The notes beneath the pieces were generated by a model, which ran no database searches, had not been told where the DNA came from, and was given only the letters and a program-made list of their open reading frames with translations. A DNA stretch of 64,000 nt from Bacillota bacterium (GTDB lineage: Bacteria; Bacillota; Desulfotomaculia; Desulfotomaculales; Desulfohalotomaculaceae), in contig VENI01000011.1 in the NCBI GenBank assembly GCA_009711615.1, positions 62,001 to 126,000 on the forward strand, given 5' to 3'. Made by a program: the position numbers and the translations under genes. Of the stretch, positions 9,246 to 17,518 are shown one piece after another (within the stretch, counting starts at the first letter, position 1; the number at the start of each line of letters is the position of its first letter).

Positions 9246-9505
9246 ATATAATGGCCCAGACATCTGGGCTTCTGCCACTAACTTTTTCACTAACTTCTTT
9301 CAAATTTTGTTTTTGTCTGTTGTTTCAACCATTACCAGAACTACGCTACATGCAGTTATTGGACAAGCTTCCACTACCCTCCATCATCTAATGAAAACCG
9401 TCCCTTTTTAGAGAAACGGGTAATCAATGGTAATGGTCTAGTCCTTCCCCTTGGACAACCTTTCATTTATAATAGAGGTATAAGTAACTGAAATGGGGTG
9501 AATTA

Positions 9506-11251
9506 ATGAAGGTAAAACAGGTAATGCTGGAAAACCCTAAAACACTACATTATACCAATACTTTAAACGATGCAGTTAAGTTGTATAAACAAAATAATGT
9601 AAACTGTGCTCCTGTAATGGACGACGAGAAAAATGTTCTGGGAATCTTGACGGTGTTTCGTCTCATAGATGCAGTTCGTGCCGGAGCCGATTTCAATGAA
9701 CCGGTAGACCAAGTAATGGATAAAAATCTGCATATTGTAGATGAAGATACTTCCTTTAGTGAGATTAGTAATAAGCCAATAGACAGGCTTATAATTTTAA
9801 ATAATCAGAAGCGGCTAACTGGAGTTCTTACTAAGATTGATTTAATAAATAAAGTGCATAATGCCTTAATAAACACCGAAGTTGAATTATCTGAAACCAC
9901 AGAAGTAAATAAGGAATTGCGCAGTATAATAGAGGCCTTCTATGATGCAGTAATAGTTGTTGATAACCATGGTTTGGTACTAATGGTTAACAACAAGTAT
10001 TTTCGGCTTCAGGGGCATGCTAAAGATATTTCTGGTGAACACGTAGATAATATAGATATTGATGAGCATGATAAAATAATACAGGTATACCATGATGTAA
10101 TCAAAAGCGGAAAAGTGTCTTCAATAAAATATCAAAGCGAGCAGAGTGAACTTGTGCTTACTGCCAGCCCTGTGCTGGATGAGAATAACCATCCCATCAG
10201 AGTAATCATTACAATCCGTGATCTAACTGAACTAAATAAATTGAAATTGCAATCTGAAAAAGCCTTTCAAGAACTTAATTCACTACGGGCGAAGGAACAA
10301 AAAGACTTTATTTATAAGAGTAATAAGATGGTGCATTTAGTAAACAAAGTGCTTAGAGTTTCAAGAGTTGACTCCACAGTGCTAATAACAGGGGAATCTG
10401 GGGTGGGCAAAGAGGTGATTGCAAAAAGTATTCACCGCAACAGCTATCGATCAGAAGGGCCCTTTATTCAAATAAATTGTGGTGCCATACCAGAACATTT
10501 AATAGAATCTGAACTGTTTGGTTATGAAAAGGGCGCCTTCACCGGGGCTAATAAAGAAGGTAAACCTGGAATGATGGAATTAGCCAATGGCGGTACACTC
10601 CTGTTAGATGAAGTTGGTGATTTACCCCTTAACCTGCAGGTTAAATTACTGCGTGCCCTACAGGAACAAGAAATATTCCGCATTGGCGGCAGATATCCCA
10701 TTAAATTGGATATAAGAATTTTAGCGGCAACCAATAAAGACTTAAGCCAATTAATAAAGGAAAATAAATTTAGAGAGGATTTATTTTACAGGCTCAATGT
10801 AGTGCCCATTCATATACCTTCATTAAGGGAACGCTGGGAGGACATTCTGCCACTGGCAATGTATAATTTAGATAAATTTAATCACAAATATAATATGACA
10901 AAAACCTTTTCATCTGAAGTATGCAGATTGTTTGAAAAATACAGCTGGCCAGGAAACGTTAGGGAACTATCTAACCAGGTGGAAAGATTAGTTATTATGT
11001 CTGATAGTAACGTAATTGAAGCGAACCAACTGCCAGATAATTTTTTTATAGATGAACAGAAAATACCTTTTAAAATAAAGGTGGACAAGATTGTTCCGTT
11101 GAAGGATGCTCGGGAAGCTTTAGAGATGGAGCTAATTAACCTTGCCTTTAAAAAATACGGTAGTCTAAGGTCTGCCGGTGAAGCTTTAGGCGTTGCCCAT
11201 TCTACCTTATTGCGTAAGGCCAGATCCTTAGGCATATCTTTGCAGGAATAA
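9506..11251 (+). CDS. CBS-PAS sigma-54-dependent transcription activator
   Basis: A 581-residue enhancer-binding protein without a receiver domain. Two CBS motifs (about 1-125) could bind adenosyl ligands; a PAS domain (about 150-250) could sense redox or a small molecule. AAA+ domain about 275-505 has Walker A GESGVGKE near 296 and a canonical GAFTGA near 343. Fis-type HTH at the end ([20 protein letters not shown]). The layout resembles PrdR-type regulators of clostridial Stickland operons. It lies directly upstream of a sigma-54 promoter and almost certainly activates the symporter-osmC-lpd-gcvH operon. Confidence 0.92.
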   Translation: MKVKQVMLENPKTLHYTNTLNDAVKLYKQNNVNCAPVMDDEKNVLGILTVFRLIDAVRAGADFNEPVDQVMDKNLHIVDEDTSFSEISNKPIDRLIILNNQKRLTGVLTKIDLINKVHNALINTEVELSETTEVNKELRSIIEAFYDAVIVVDNHGLVLMVNNKYFRLQGHAKDISGEHVDNIDIDEHDKIIQVYHDVIKSGKVSSIKYQSEQSELVLTASPVLDENNHPIRVIITIRDLTELNKLKLQSEKAFQELNSLRAKEQKDFIYKSNKMVHLVNKVLRVSRVDSTVLITGESGVGKEVIAKSIHRNSYRSEGPFIQINCGAIPEHLIESELFGYEKGAFTGANKEGKPGMMELANGGTLLLDEVGDLPLNLQVKLLRALQEQEIFRIGGRYPIKLDIRILAATNKDLSQLIKENKFREDLFYRLNVVPIHIPSLRERWEDILPLAMYNLDKFNHKYNMTKTFSSEVCRLFEKYSWPGNVRELSNQVERLVIMSDSNVIEANQLPDNFFIDEQKIPFKIKVDKIVPLKDAREALEMELINLAFKKYGSLRSAGEALGVAHSTLLRKARSLGISLQE

Positions 11252-11298
11252 AACGTCCTGGTGCAAGCACGCACCGACGTGGTACAAAAATGTAACTT

Positions 11299-11365
11299 GT
11301 GATAATTATTATTATCACCTTGCTATTATTGTCTTCCCCAAGACAGACAATGTTTTGTAGACAAT
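11299..11365 (+). promoter_or_regulatory. Candidate activator-binding sites (UAS) upstream of the sigma-54 promoter
   Basis: Three copies of one half-site occur: ATTGTCT (11328-11334), its complement AGACAAT (11345-11351), and AGACAAT again (11359-11365). A perfect 8-bp inverted repeat, GTGATAAT/ATTATCAC (11299-11318), lies just before. They are 130-195 bp upstream of the -24/-12 element, the normal distance for a bacterial enhancer. Which repeat is bound is unknown. Confidence 0.45.
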
Positions 11366-11374
11366 GTATCATCT

Positions 11375-11407
11375 AAAAGCGGTGCCTTTCTGCACCGCTT
11401 TTTTTGT
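11375..11407 (+). terminator. Intrinsic terminator after the CBS-PAS activator
   Basis: AAAAGCGGTGC pairs with GCACCGCTTTT around CTTTCT, followed by a T-run. It separates the regulator transcript from the sigma-54 operon. Confidence 0.85.
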
Positions 11408-11492
11408 TGTTAAAAAAACACGTCTTCTGAATGATAGCTAAAAAGACAAGTTTTCCGCTAACTATAGAGGCTTTCGACAAAAAACGACTTTT

Positions 11493-11508
11493 TGGCATAA
11501 ATATTGCA
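11493..11508 (+). promoter_or_regulatory. Sigma-54 (-24/-12) promoter
   Basis: TGGCATAAATATTGCA matches the consensus TGGCACG-N4-TTGCA, with GG and GC elements in correct register. It is 51 bp upstream of the symporter start and downstream of an enhancer-binding protein gene. Confidence 0.87.
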
Positions 11509-11558
11509 ATAGTTATCACTAGCTCATGATTTAATAAAATTTTATGGAGGTGTTTTAA

Positions 11559-13187
11559 TTGAATGCGTATGGCGCATGGATTATCGGCCTAGCAGTTGCC
11601 TATACAGTCATTTTGATTGTACTGGGCAACTTGATGAAAAAGAAGGCCACCAGTGGTGACAACTATTGGGTTGGTGGTAGAAACTTTAAGCCATGGATGG
11701 TATTTGTTTGTATCACAGGTTTATTCTCAGGTTCATCATTTATTGTGGTAATGGAGTTATCGTATTTAAAAGGAATTTCTGCCGGATGGTACGGCGTTGC
11801 AGAAATGTTGCATGTACTGATTATTGCTTTAATACTAATAGGTACCTTCCGCAAGAAGATGATGGTAACTATAAGTGGTCTGATTGGTGATAATTTTGGG
11901 CGTTTCGCCATGGGGGTAGCTGGTACAATCACCGCTTTTACTTTCCCAATGTGGTCAGTGGCCACTGCCCTATCATTTGCAAGTGCAATAAGTGTTTTCA
12001 CTGGTATTCCCATTACACTGGCTGTAGCTTTTTGCGCTATCTTATTGCTGATCTACTTACAGGCCGGTGGAATGTGGTCGGTTGTAATGACGCAAACCGC
12101 AAACGCCATTGCCTTTTTCACGATGTTTGTGATCGGTATTATAGCATTCTTTATTAATCCTGGTTTTGAGGGGCTTTCTGAGCTTGCTGCAACTAAACCA
12201 GAAATGTTTGATCCCACCGGGGTGGGATTGCAAGTAATCATATCTTGGTTTGCAACATTCTTAATTAACGTGCTGTTAGCCCAAGCAGCATTCCAAATGG
12301 CTCTTTCCTGCCGTACTCCCGAAGAAGGTAGAAAAGGTATGCTAATGGCATTTGGTGGCAATATCTTCTTTATTATATTCGGTGTTCTCTTTGGTTTAGC
12401 AGCTGCAGTGGTAGTTCCTGATGGTTCACGTGGAATGATCGAAGTTCCTAGGTATATGGCTACCGTGTTACCGGCACCGTTGGTTGGTTTATTCTTTTTA
12501 GGTATTTGGGCATGTGCCCTTGGTTGGGGTGCTTCTTGCCAGTTTTCCGGATCAACCAGTTTAGGTCGTGATGTTACTTCAGCATTTAACCCTGCTCTTA
12601 CCGATAATAAAAAGGTATTTTATACCAAGATATCTTTAATAATTCTTACAGTATTAATGATTATTTTAAGTTTATTGCGCAGTGAACAGGCCGGTTGGTG
12701 GAATGTATTTGCTTGGACTTTACGTAACGGTGCCACATTTGCACCAGTAGTGGCAGCCCTTTTCTGGCCACTGGCTACAAAACGAGCTGCGGCGGCATCA
12801 CTGATAGCAGGTTTTGTTTCAGGTTTAGCATGGTACGCATTAGGCAACTGGGATCCTTCAAACTTCTATCAAAACGTACACCCTGTATTCTTTGGAATGT
12901 CAATGAACATGGTTGCAATGGTCGCTGTAACCTTAATTGAAAAAGCCGGTCAATATAAAGTGGCAGACCAGTTAACCAGTTCCCGTAAAAATGCAGCTTT
13001 ATTTGCGGCAACCCTAAGCGTATTATCTCTGATCGCCATTGGCACCAGCTTTAATTTACTATTCACAAAAGGCTTATTAGGATTGGCTGGTTTCTCGGTT
13101 GTAGTTGGTATCTTCATCTTAACCATTGCAATAACTACCCCGAAAGAAGAAGGAACTGCAAACTACTCCAGTATTCAAGAAGCATAG
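11559..13187 (+). CDS. Sodium:solute symporter (SSS family)
   Basis: A 542-residue polytopic membrane protein with about 13-14 hydrophobic helices typical of SSS transporters (PutP/PanF-like), including GLFSGSSFIVVMELSYLKGISAGWYG near the N-terminus in two adjoining blocks and a SGSTSLGRDV stretch. It imports an organic solute using the Na+ gradient; the substrate cannot be told from sequence. TTG start at 11559 preceded by GGAGGTG. First gene of the sigma-54 operon, followed after 40 bp by osmC. Confidence 0.88.
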   Translation: MNAYGAWIIGLAVAYTVILIVLGNLMKKKATSGDNYWVGGRNFKPWMVFVCITGLFSGSSFIVVMELSYLKGISAGWYGVAEMLHVLIIALILIGTFRKKMMVTISGLIGDNFGRFAMGVAGTITAFTFPMWSVATALSFASAISVFTGIPITLAVAFCAILLLIYLQAGGMWSVVMTQTANAIAFFTMFVIGIIAFFINPGFEGLSELAATKPEMFDPTGVGLQVIISWFATFLINVLLAQAAFQMALSCRTPEEGRKGMLMAFGGNIFFIIFGVLFGLAAAVVVPDGSRGMIEVPRYMATVLPAPLVGLFFLGIWACALGWGASCQFSGSTSLGRDVTSAFNPALTDNKKVFYTKISLIILTVLMIILSLLRSEQAGWWNVFAWTLRNGATFAPVVAALFWPLATKRAAAASLIAGFVSGLAWYALGNWDPSNFYQNVHPVFFGMSMNMVAMVAVTLIEKAGQYKVADQLTSSRKNAALFAATLSVLSLIAIGTSFNLLFTKGLLGLAGFSVVVGIFILTIAITTPKEEGTANYSSIQEA

Positions 13188-13227
13188 TTGTTTAGTTATC
13201 AAAATTATTATTAGGAGTGATGAACAT

Positions 13228-13686
13228 ATGTCAAAGGTTAGTATCAATTGGGAAGGAAACATGAAGTTTGTAGGTTCTGATGATAACTTTGAAGTTACTA
13301 TGGATGCGGCTGCCGTTTATGGAGGACAGAATGAAGGCATACGTCCGATGGAGTTAATGCTTTTGTCCGTGGGCGGTTGTACCGGCATTGAAGTTGGACA
13401 CATTTTAAATAAAATGCGGGTCAAATTTGACAGCTTTAATATTGAAGTAAACGGAAACAGAGTAGATGAGCACCCCAAAGTATTTAACAACATAGACATT
13501 ATCTATAAATTTACTGGGGAGAATATTCCAGAACAAAAAGTAAACAAAGCGCTTCAATTGGCAGCAGAGGTGTATTGCTCAGCAGCAAATATGGTAAATA
13601 AAACTGCCAAAATGAACTATAAATACGAAATTAACGGTGTTGTTTACGAGTATGTACCTAGCGAGGAATCAACCACTGATAATTAA
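13228..13686 (+). CDS. OsmC-family thiol peroxidase
   Basis: A 152-residue OsmC/Ohr-fold protein. Both reactive cysteines are present: the first in LSVGGCTGIEVGHIL, the second in AAEVYCSAANMV. Members reduce organic hydroperoxides and are regenerated in several bacteria by dihydrolipoyl groups and lipoamide dehydrogenase. Here lpd and a lipoyl carrier (gcvH) follow in the same operon, so electrons could pass NADH - Lpd - lipoyl-GcvH - OsmC. ATG start after TAGGAGTGATG. Some YhfA-type OsmC proteins have unknown function, so peroxidase activity is inferred. Confidence 0.87.
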   Translation: MSKVSINWEGNMKFVGSDDNFEVTMDAAAVYGGQNEGIRPMELMLLSVGGCTGIEVGHILNKMRVKFDSFNIEVNGNRVDEHPKVFNNIDIIYKFTGENIPEQKVNKALQLAAEVYCSAANMVNKTAKMNYKYEINGVVYEYVPSEESTTDN

Positions 13687-13704
13687 GGGGGACAAATCAC
13701 TTAT

Positions 13705-15099
13705 ATGTGTACTCAATCTTACGATGTGGTTGTCATTGGGGGCGGCCCCGGCGGATATACCGCCGCGGCCAAGGCCTCTGCATTAGGTGGAAATGTAGCT
13801 TTAATAGAAAAAAAGGTGTTGGGAGGAACTTGTCTAAACCAGGGTTGTATTCCCACCAAAACACTGCTTAAGTCAACTGAAGTATTGGCAACCATTAAAA
13901 AAGCTAAGGAATTCGGTATAGATGTAGGGGCTCCGGAGTTAAAGCCGGAAAAATTAATAAAACGGAAAAATTCTATTATAAAACGTTTAAATACCGGTGT
14001 TAACCACTTAATGAAGAGTGCAAATGTCACTGTAATAGCTGGCGAGGGAAAAATCATCGGCCAGAACGAAGTAGTAGTTTCGGGTAACAATGAAAGAACT
14101 GTAATAAAGGCTGGGAAAATAATTATAGCCTCTGGTTCAGAACCGGCAAACCTGCCTGGAATTAAGACGGATGGAGTAAACATTATTAACAGTAATCAGG
14201 CTTTAGAAGTATCTGATGTACCTTCCGAGTTATTAATAATTGGTGGTGGAGCCATAGGTGTAGAATTTGCCGGCATTTTTAATAAACTTGGCAGTAAAGT
14301 TACGCTGGTTGAAGCATTTTCGAGGATTTTACCCTTTGCAGATGAAGAAGCCAGCAGCACTTTAAAACAATTACTAACAAGAGAAAAGATTAATATCTTA
14401 ACAGATGCTAAAGTTGCAGAAGTTAACGCTGCCGAAGACGGTCAGGTTGTAAAAATTGATACCCCTAAGGGTGAAAAAGAATTAAAAGTTGATAAAATAC
14501 TTGTGGCTGTAGGACGACGTCCCAATGGCGAGCAAATGGCAGAAGAAGATCTGGGTCTAGCTGTTGAACGGGGTCGAATAGTAGTTAATTCTAAAATGGA
14601 AACTAATATATCGGGTATTTATGCCATTGGTGATGTTACCGGCGGTATTTTACTGGCTCACGTGGCGTCAACTGAGGGTATAGTGGCAGCAGTGAATGCC
14701 ATGGGTAGCGAGAAAGATATAGATTACAGCGTTGTACCCAGCTGCATTTATACTTCACCTGAGTTGGCCAGCGTGGGCTTGAGCGAGTCACAGGCTGCAC
14801 AACAGGGTATTAACGTGGTGATTGGTAAATCACAGTTCATCGGTAGTGGTAAAGCTGTAACTATGGGTGAAAACAAAGGTTTAGTTAAAATCGTTGCCGA
14901 GGCAGATACGGGTAAAATCCTAGGTATGCACATCGTAGGCCCACAGGCAACCAGCTTAATAGGTGAAGGTGCTTTAGCTGTTAAATTGGGGGCAACGGTT
15001 GAAGACATTGCTGACACCATACATGCACATCCATCTCTACCGGAAACAATCATGGAAGCAGCAGAAAACGCGCTGCAGAATTGGAGGGTGACCAATTGA
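13705..15099 (+). CDS. lpdA: Dihydrolipoyl dehydrogenase
   Basis: A 464-residue FAD-dependent pyridine nucleotide-disulfide oxidoreductase. FAD motif GGGPGGYTAA near residue 11; redox disulfide GGTCLNQGCIPTK near 40; NAD motif GGGAIGVEFAG near 175; C-terminal HAHPSLPE with the active-site His-Glu pair. It reoxidises or reduces protein-bound lipoate. The stop overlaps the gcvH start, so the lipoyl carrier next door is its likely partner. No pyruvate or glycine decarboxylase gene lies nearby. Confidence 0.93.
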   Translation: MCTQSYDVVVIGGGPGGYTAAAKASALGGNVALIEKKVLGGTCLNQGCIPTKTLLKSTEVLATIKKAKEFGIDVGAPELKPEKLIKRKNSIIKRLNTGVNHLMKSANVTVIAGEGKIIGQNEVVVSGNNERTVIKAGKIIIASGSEPANLPGIKTDGVNIINSNQALEVSDVPSELLIIGGGAIGVEFAGIFNKLGSKVTLVEAFSRILPFADEEASSTLKQLLTREKINILTDAKVAEVNAAEDGQVVKIDTPKGEKELKVDKILVAVGRRPNGEQMAEEDLGLAVERGRIVVNSKMETNISGIYAIGDVTGGILLAHVASTEGIVAAVNAMGSEKDIDYSVVPSCIYTSPELASVGLSESQAAQQGINVVIGKSQFIGSGKAVTMGENKGLVKIVAEADTGKILGMHIVGPQATSLIGEGALAVKLGATVEDIADTIHAHPSLPETIMEAAENALQNWRVTN

Positions 15100-15464
15100 G
15101 AAAATACAGCAAAGAACACCAATGGGCACTAGTTGAGGGTGATAAAGTATTCGTAGGCATTACCAATTACGCCGCTGAACAACTGGGGGATGTTGTGTTT
15201 GTAGAAATGCCTGCGGTAGGAGATCAACTAGCCGCCAACGATCAGATGGCAGTGGTAGAATCGGTGAAAACATCTTCAGATGTCTATGCACCTGTTAGCG
15301 GTGAAGTGCTTGAAATTAATGAAGCAGTGGTTGATGAACCGGAAAAACTCAATGCTGAACCTGAAGGTAAAGACTGGATGGTGGTATTGACCCTTCGGAA
15401 TCCAGAGGAGCTTAACGATTTAATGAGTAAGGATGAATACTTAGAATTTATCAATGGCGAATAA
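15096..15464 (+). CDS. gcvH: Glycine cleavage system H protein (lipoyl carrier)
   Basis: A 122-residue lipoyl-domain protein with the lipoylation lysine in VVESVKTSSDVYAPVSGEV, the canonical GcvH hairpin. The TTG start (15096-15098) overlaps the lpdA stop and is preceded by GGAGGGTG; an earlier in-frame TTG at 15081 would lie upstream of that ribosome site. GcvT and GcvP are absent from the window, so it may serve as a general or dedicated lipoyl shuttle for Lpd and OsmC rather than for glycine cleavage. Confidence 0.92.
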   Translation: MRKYSKEHQWALVEGDKVFVGITNYAAEQLGDVVFVEMPAVGDQLAANDQMAVVESVKTSSDVYAPVSGEVLEINEAVVDEPEKLNAEPEGKDWMVVLTLRNPEELNDLMSKDEYLEFINGE

Positions 15465-15503
15465 TGATTTGTTGAAACTTTAAAAACCACAAAGAATAAA
15501 ACT

Positions 15504-15554
15504 ATCAAGGGGACTGTTCCGGTGCAATCTTGCCACTGGGACCGTCCCCTTGAT
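15504..15554 (+). repeat. Long hairpin with GGGGAC/GTCCCC arms
   Basis: Arms of 21 bp (15504-15524, 15534-15554) pair with one mismatch and two G-U pairs around a 9-nt loop. It lies 40 bp after gcvH and could end that operon, though no T-run follows. The AAGGGGACNGTNCC arm is a motif I recall as dispersed in clostridial genomes, so it may be a mobile-repeat copy. Confidence 0.6.
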
Positions 15555-15706
15555 TAGATAACAGACTATTACCGCATGATTTATGCACGAATCCATTTAC
15601 ATTTGGTAATCCTTCCAGTACATTAAGTTCATTCTTTCCACGGATGGTACATTTGAATTCGCATATTCTCAAATGGGATGGGTTTTTTTATTGCTCCCCT
15701 TCTTCT

Positions 15707-15997
15707 TCATTCTAATTCTTTTAAAAATTTTAGATGCAATGGCTCTGCTAGTAATTGGTCAAACTTGGCTGCAAAGGCTTTGAAATACGTGGTGGTTGTG
15801 TGCAAATCAAACGCTACTTGATCTTCATATTTTTCTACGAAAATAATCTCCTTATTATCCTCTACCGAAATATGGGGTTCATACATTAAGCAACCTGGTT
15901 CATTAGTCCTAACTAGCTTGACGATATTAGCGCATTCTTCATATAATAACTGCTCTTTACCGGGTTTGGCCTTTAAAGTTGCAATTAAGGTAATCAA
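15707..15997 (-). CDS. Antibiotic-biosynthesis monooxygenase (ABM) domain protein
   Basis: A 96-residue single ABM-fold protein (YgiN-like): it opens with MITLIATLKAKPGKEQ and has the typical EPGCLMYE and FVEKYEDQVAFDLH blocks. Family members include quinol and heme monooxygenases, but many have unknown roles. It is a monocistronic minus-strand gene with a decayed dehydrogenase pseudogene directly upstream. ATG start. Confidence 0.8.
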   Translation of the reverse strand: MITLIATLKAKPGKEQLLYEECANIVKLVRTNEPGCLMYEPHISVEDNKEIIFVEKYEDQVAFDLHTTTTYFKAFAAKFDQLLAEPLHLKFLKELE

Positions 15998-16018
15998 TAT
16001 AGCACCCCCATTATTTTT

Positions 16019-16253
16019 TTATACTGCTGTCCAACCTCCATCAACACAAATGGTTTGGACTGTAAATTGAGTAATGTTTGCGCCCGAACCGGCAGTACTG
16101 GGTATCATAATCATTGGTGATCAACGGATTGGTTATTTTATCTACCCCCTCATAGTCATGGATACTACCAGGGTGAGTGGCCATTACCGCAACTGCCTTG
16201 GCCACATCTATGGAACTACCCCCGCCAATGGCAACAATAGATTGCTTTTCTAC
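16019..16253 (-). pseudogene. Composite relic: iron-alcohol dehydrogenase core fused to SDR C-terminus
   Basis: Minus-strand translation from 16253 gives VEKQSIVAIGGGSSIDVAKA and on to YEGVDKITNP, the NAD-binding region of iron-containing alcohol dehydrogenases. A frameshift near 16115 moves to a frame reading MIMIPSTAGSGANITQF, the metal-dehydrogenase PTTAGTGSE block. The same frame then runs straight into TVQTICVDGGWTAV and a stop, which is the C-terminus of a short-chain dehydrogenase. No usable start exists, so this is debris of two dehydrogenase genes joined by deletion. Confidence 0.75.
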
Positions 16254-16340
16254 CTATAAATGTTTTAAAATTATAACTGACGTGTTGTGTATACTATTAT
16301 TTAATAAACACCAATATATAACAATAAGGAGTCCTTAAAA

Positions 16341-16553
16341 ATGATTCAAATATTGAGTTGGCTAATTGTAATATCGATAGGATTACATTTTGCAACATAT
16401 GCAATCGCACCCTTAAGTCCAAGTCTTTTTCCCGTAATAATGTTAATACCCCTTGGACTGGGCGGAATTAGTGCTGTTGGGCTGGTTATTTGTTTGATTC
16501 TAGAAAGATTAAATGAAAGGGATGAGGAAAAGGATGTTATTAGTAAATACTGA
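16341..16553 (+). CDS. Small two-helix membrane protein
   Basis: A 70-residue protein with two hydrophobic segments (about 3-25 and 32-54) and a charged tail (ERLNERDEEKDV). ATG follows TAAGGAG. It overlaps the start of the downstream YbjQ-family gene, so the two are probably co-translated. No family recognised. Confidence 0.6.
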   Translation: MIQILSWLIVISIGLHFATYAIAPLSPSLFPVIMLIPLGLGGISAVGLVICLILERLNERDEEKDVISKY

Positions 16554-16854
16554 AACTATCCCCGGGAAGAAAATCGTCAAGTCTTTTGGTATTGTAAGAG
16601 GTAATGTAATTAGAGCCAAACACATAGGAAAGGACATTACTGCAGCTTTAAGACAACTGGTTGGCGGTTCTCTTCCGGAATACGAAGAAATGTTAACTGA
16701 AGCAAGAAGTTTAGCAACCGCTAGAATGGTTGAAGAAGCAGAGAAATTAGGTGCTGATGCAGTGGTTAATATAAGGTATACCACTTCTACTGTCATGCAA
16801 GGCGCAGCAGAAATACTAGTTGTAGGAACAGCTGTGCAAGTTATAGATGAATAA
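16534..16854 (+). CDS. YbjQ/UPF0145 family protein
   Basis: About 106 residues from MLLVNTETIPGKKI; the family pattern includes GIVRGN, EARSLATARMVEEAEKLGADAVVNIRY and a final GTAVQV. These small proteins form pentameric rings and are sometimes called heavy-metal-binding; the function is unsettled. In-frame ATGs also exist at 16513 and 16522; 16534 is chosen because it gives the usual family N-terminus and has GAGG nearby. It overlaps the preceding membrane-protein gene by 20 bp. Confidence 0.82.
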   Translation: MLLVNTETIPGKKIVKSFGIVRGNVIRAKHIGKDITAALRQLVGGSLPEYEEMLTEARSLATARMVEEAEKLGADAVVNIRYTTSTVMQGAAEILVVGTAVQVIDE

Positions 16855-16859
16855 TTACC

Positions 16860-16898
16860 AAAGAACCCCAACTATATTTTTTGAAAATGGGGTTCTTT
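16860..16898. terminator. Convergent hairpin terminator
   Basis: An 11-bp perfect stem, AAAGAACCCCA/TGGGGTTCTTT, between converging ybjQ-like and usp genes; T-tracts are weak on both sides. Confidence 0.6.
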
Positions 16899-16926
16899 GC
16901 TAATCTTTGATAGGTTATGCGAACCC

Positions 16927-17343
16927 TTATTTTACCAATGTAACTGGGCATTTGGCATCATGCACTACCCTTTGGCTAACACTTCCTAAAACAAAGCCTT
17001 TAATGTTTCCCAATCCCCTGGTACCCATAACAATATGATCAAATTCATTTAAATTGGCATACTTCACGATTTCCGCACCCGGATCTCCCTCAAGCAGTAC
17101 CTTAGTTATAGGTTTATCAAACATTACTACATATTCGTTAAGCAGTTTACTTCCGTTAGCTTTTGTGTCTTGTTGTGTATCATTAATATCTTTATAAGGT
17201 TCATGGCTATATTCCTTTTTAAGATTTATTACATAAGCAATTGTTACGTCAAAAGTCTTGTGTAGTTTAGTTATTCCTGCTAAGTATTTTGCTGCTTGCT
17301 TTGAAATTTCAGACCCATCAACCGCTAATAAATACTTTTTCAT
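16927..17343 (-). CDS. Universal stress protein (UspA family)
   Basis: A 138-residue Usp-fold protein: KKYLLAVDGSE start, ATP-loop block MGTRGLGNIKGFVLGSVSQRV and terminal CPVTLVK. It probably binds ATP and acts in stress survival. The ATG at 17341-17343 is chosen, preceded by GGGGGGAG; a GTG 15 bp earlier would lie on the ribosome site. It is divergent from asrA. Confidence 0.9.
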   Translation of the reverse strand: MKKYLLAVDGSEISKQAAKYLAGITKLHKTFDVTIAYVINLKKEYSHEPYKDINDTQQDTKANGSKLLNEYVVMFDKPITKVLLEGDPGAEIVKYANLNEFDHIVMGTRGLGNIKGFVLGSVSQRVVHDAKCPVTLVK

Positions 17344-17443
17344 TATAACTCCCCCCACTAGTTCTAGTTACCTATTTGTCTTTAAAGACTATCACTTAAA
17401 ATATCTTTAATAAATGAGCTAAATCACAATTTATAACTATCTG

Positions 17444-17484
17444 TGATCTATATCATTAAAAAATACCGTTTGCTGTGATAAATT
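17444..17484 (+). promoter_or_regulatory. FNR-like site and -10 element of asrABC
   Basis: Palindrome TGATCTATATCA (17444-17455), then -10-like TAAATT (17479-17484) starting exactly 35 bp after the site start, as in class II FNR promoters (site centred at -41.5). A second palindrome, TGTGA-N5-TCACA (17474-17488), overlaps the -10 and could bind a repressor. Confidence 0.72.
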
Positions 17485-17518
17485 CACACTATACATCTAT
17501 TAGAAAGAAGGTGGTTTT

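Noticed and set aside
9246-9505. Hairpin 9254-9269 as a terminator, and a possible gene up to 9411
   Set aside because: The 7-bp stem has a 2-nt loop and no T-run; the overlapping frame is a shadow with poor composition and no ribosome site.
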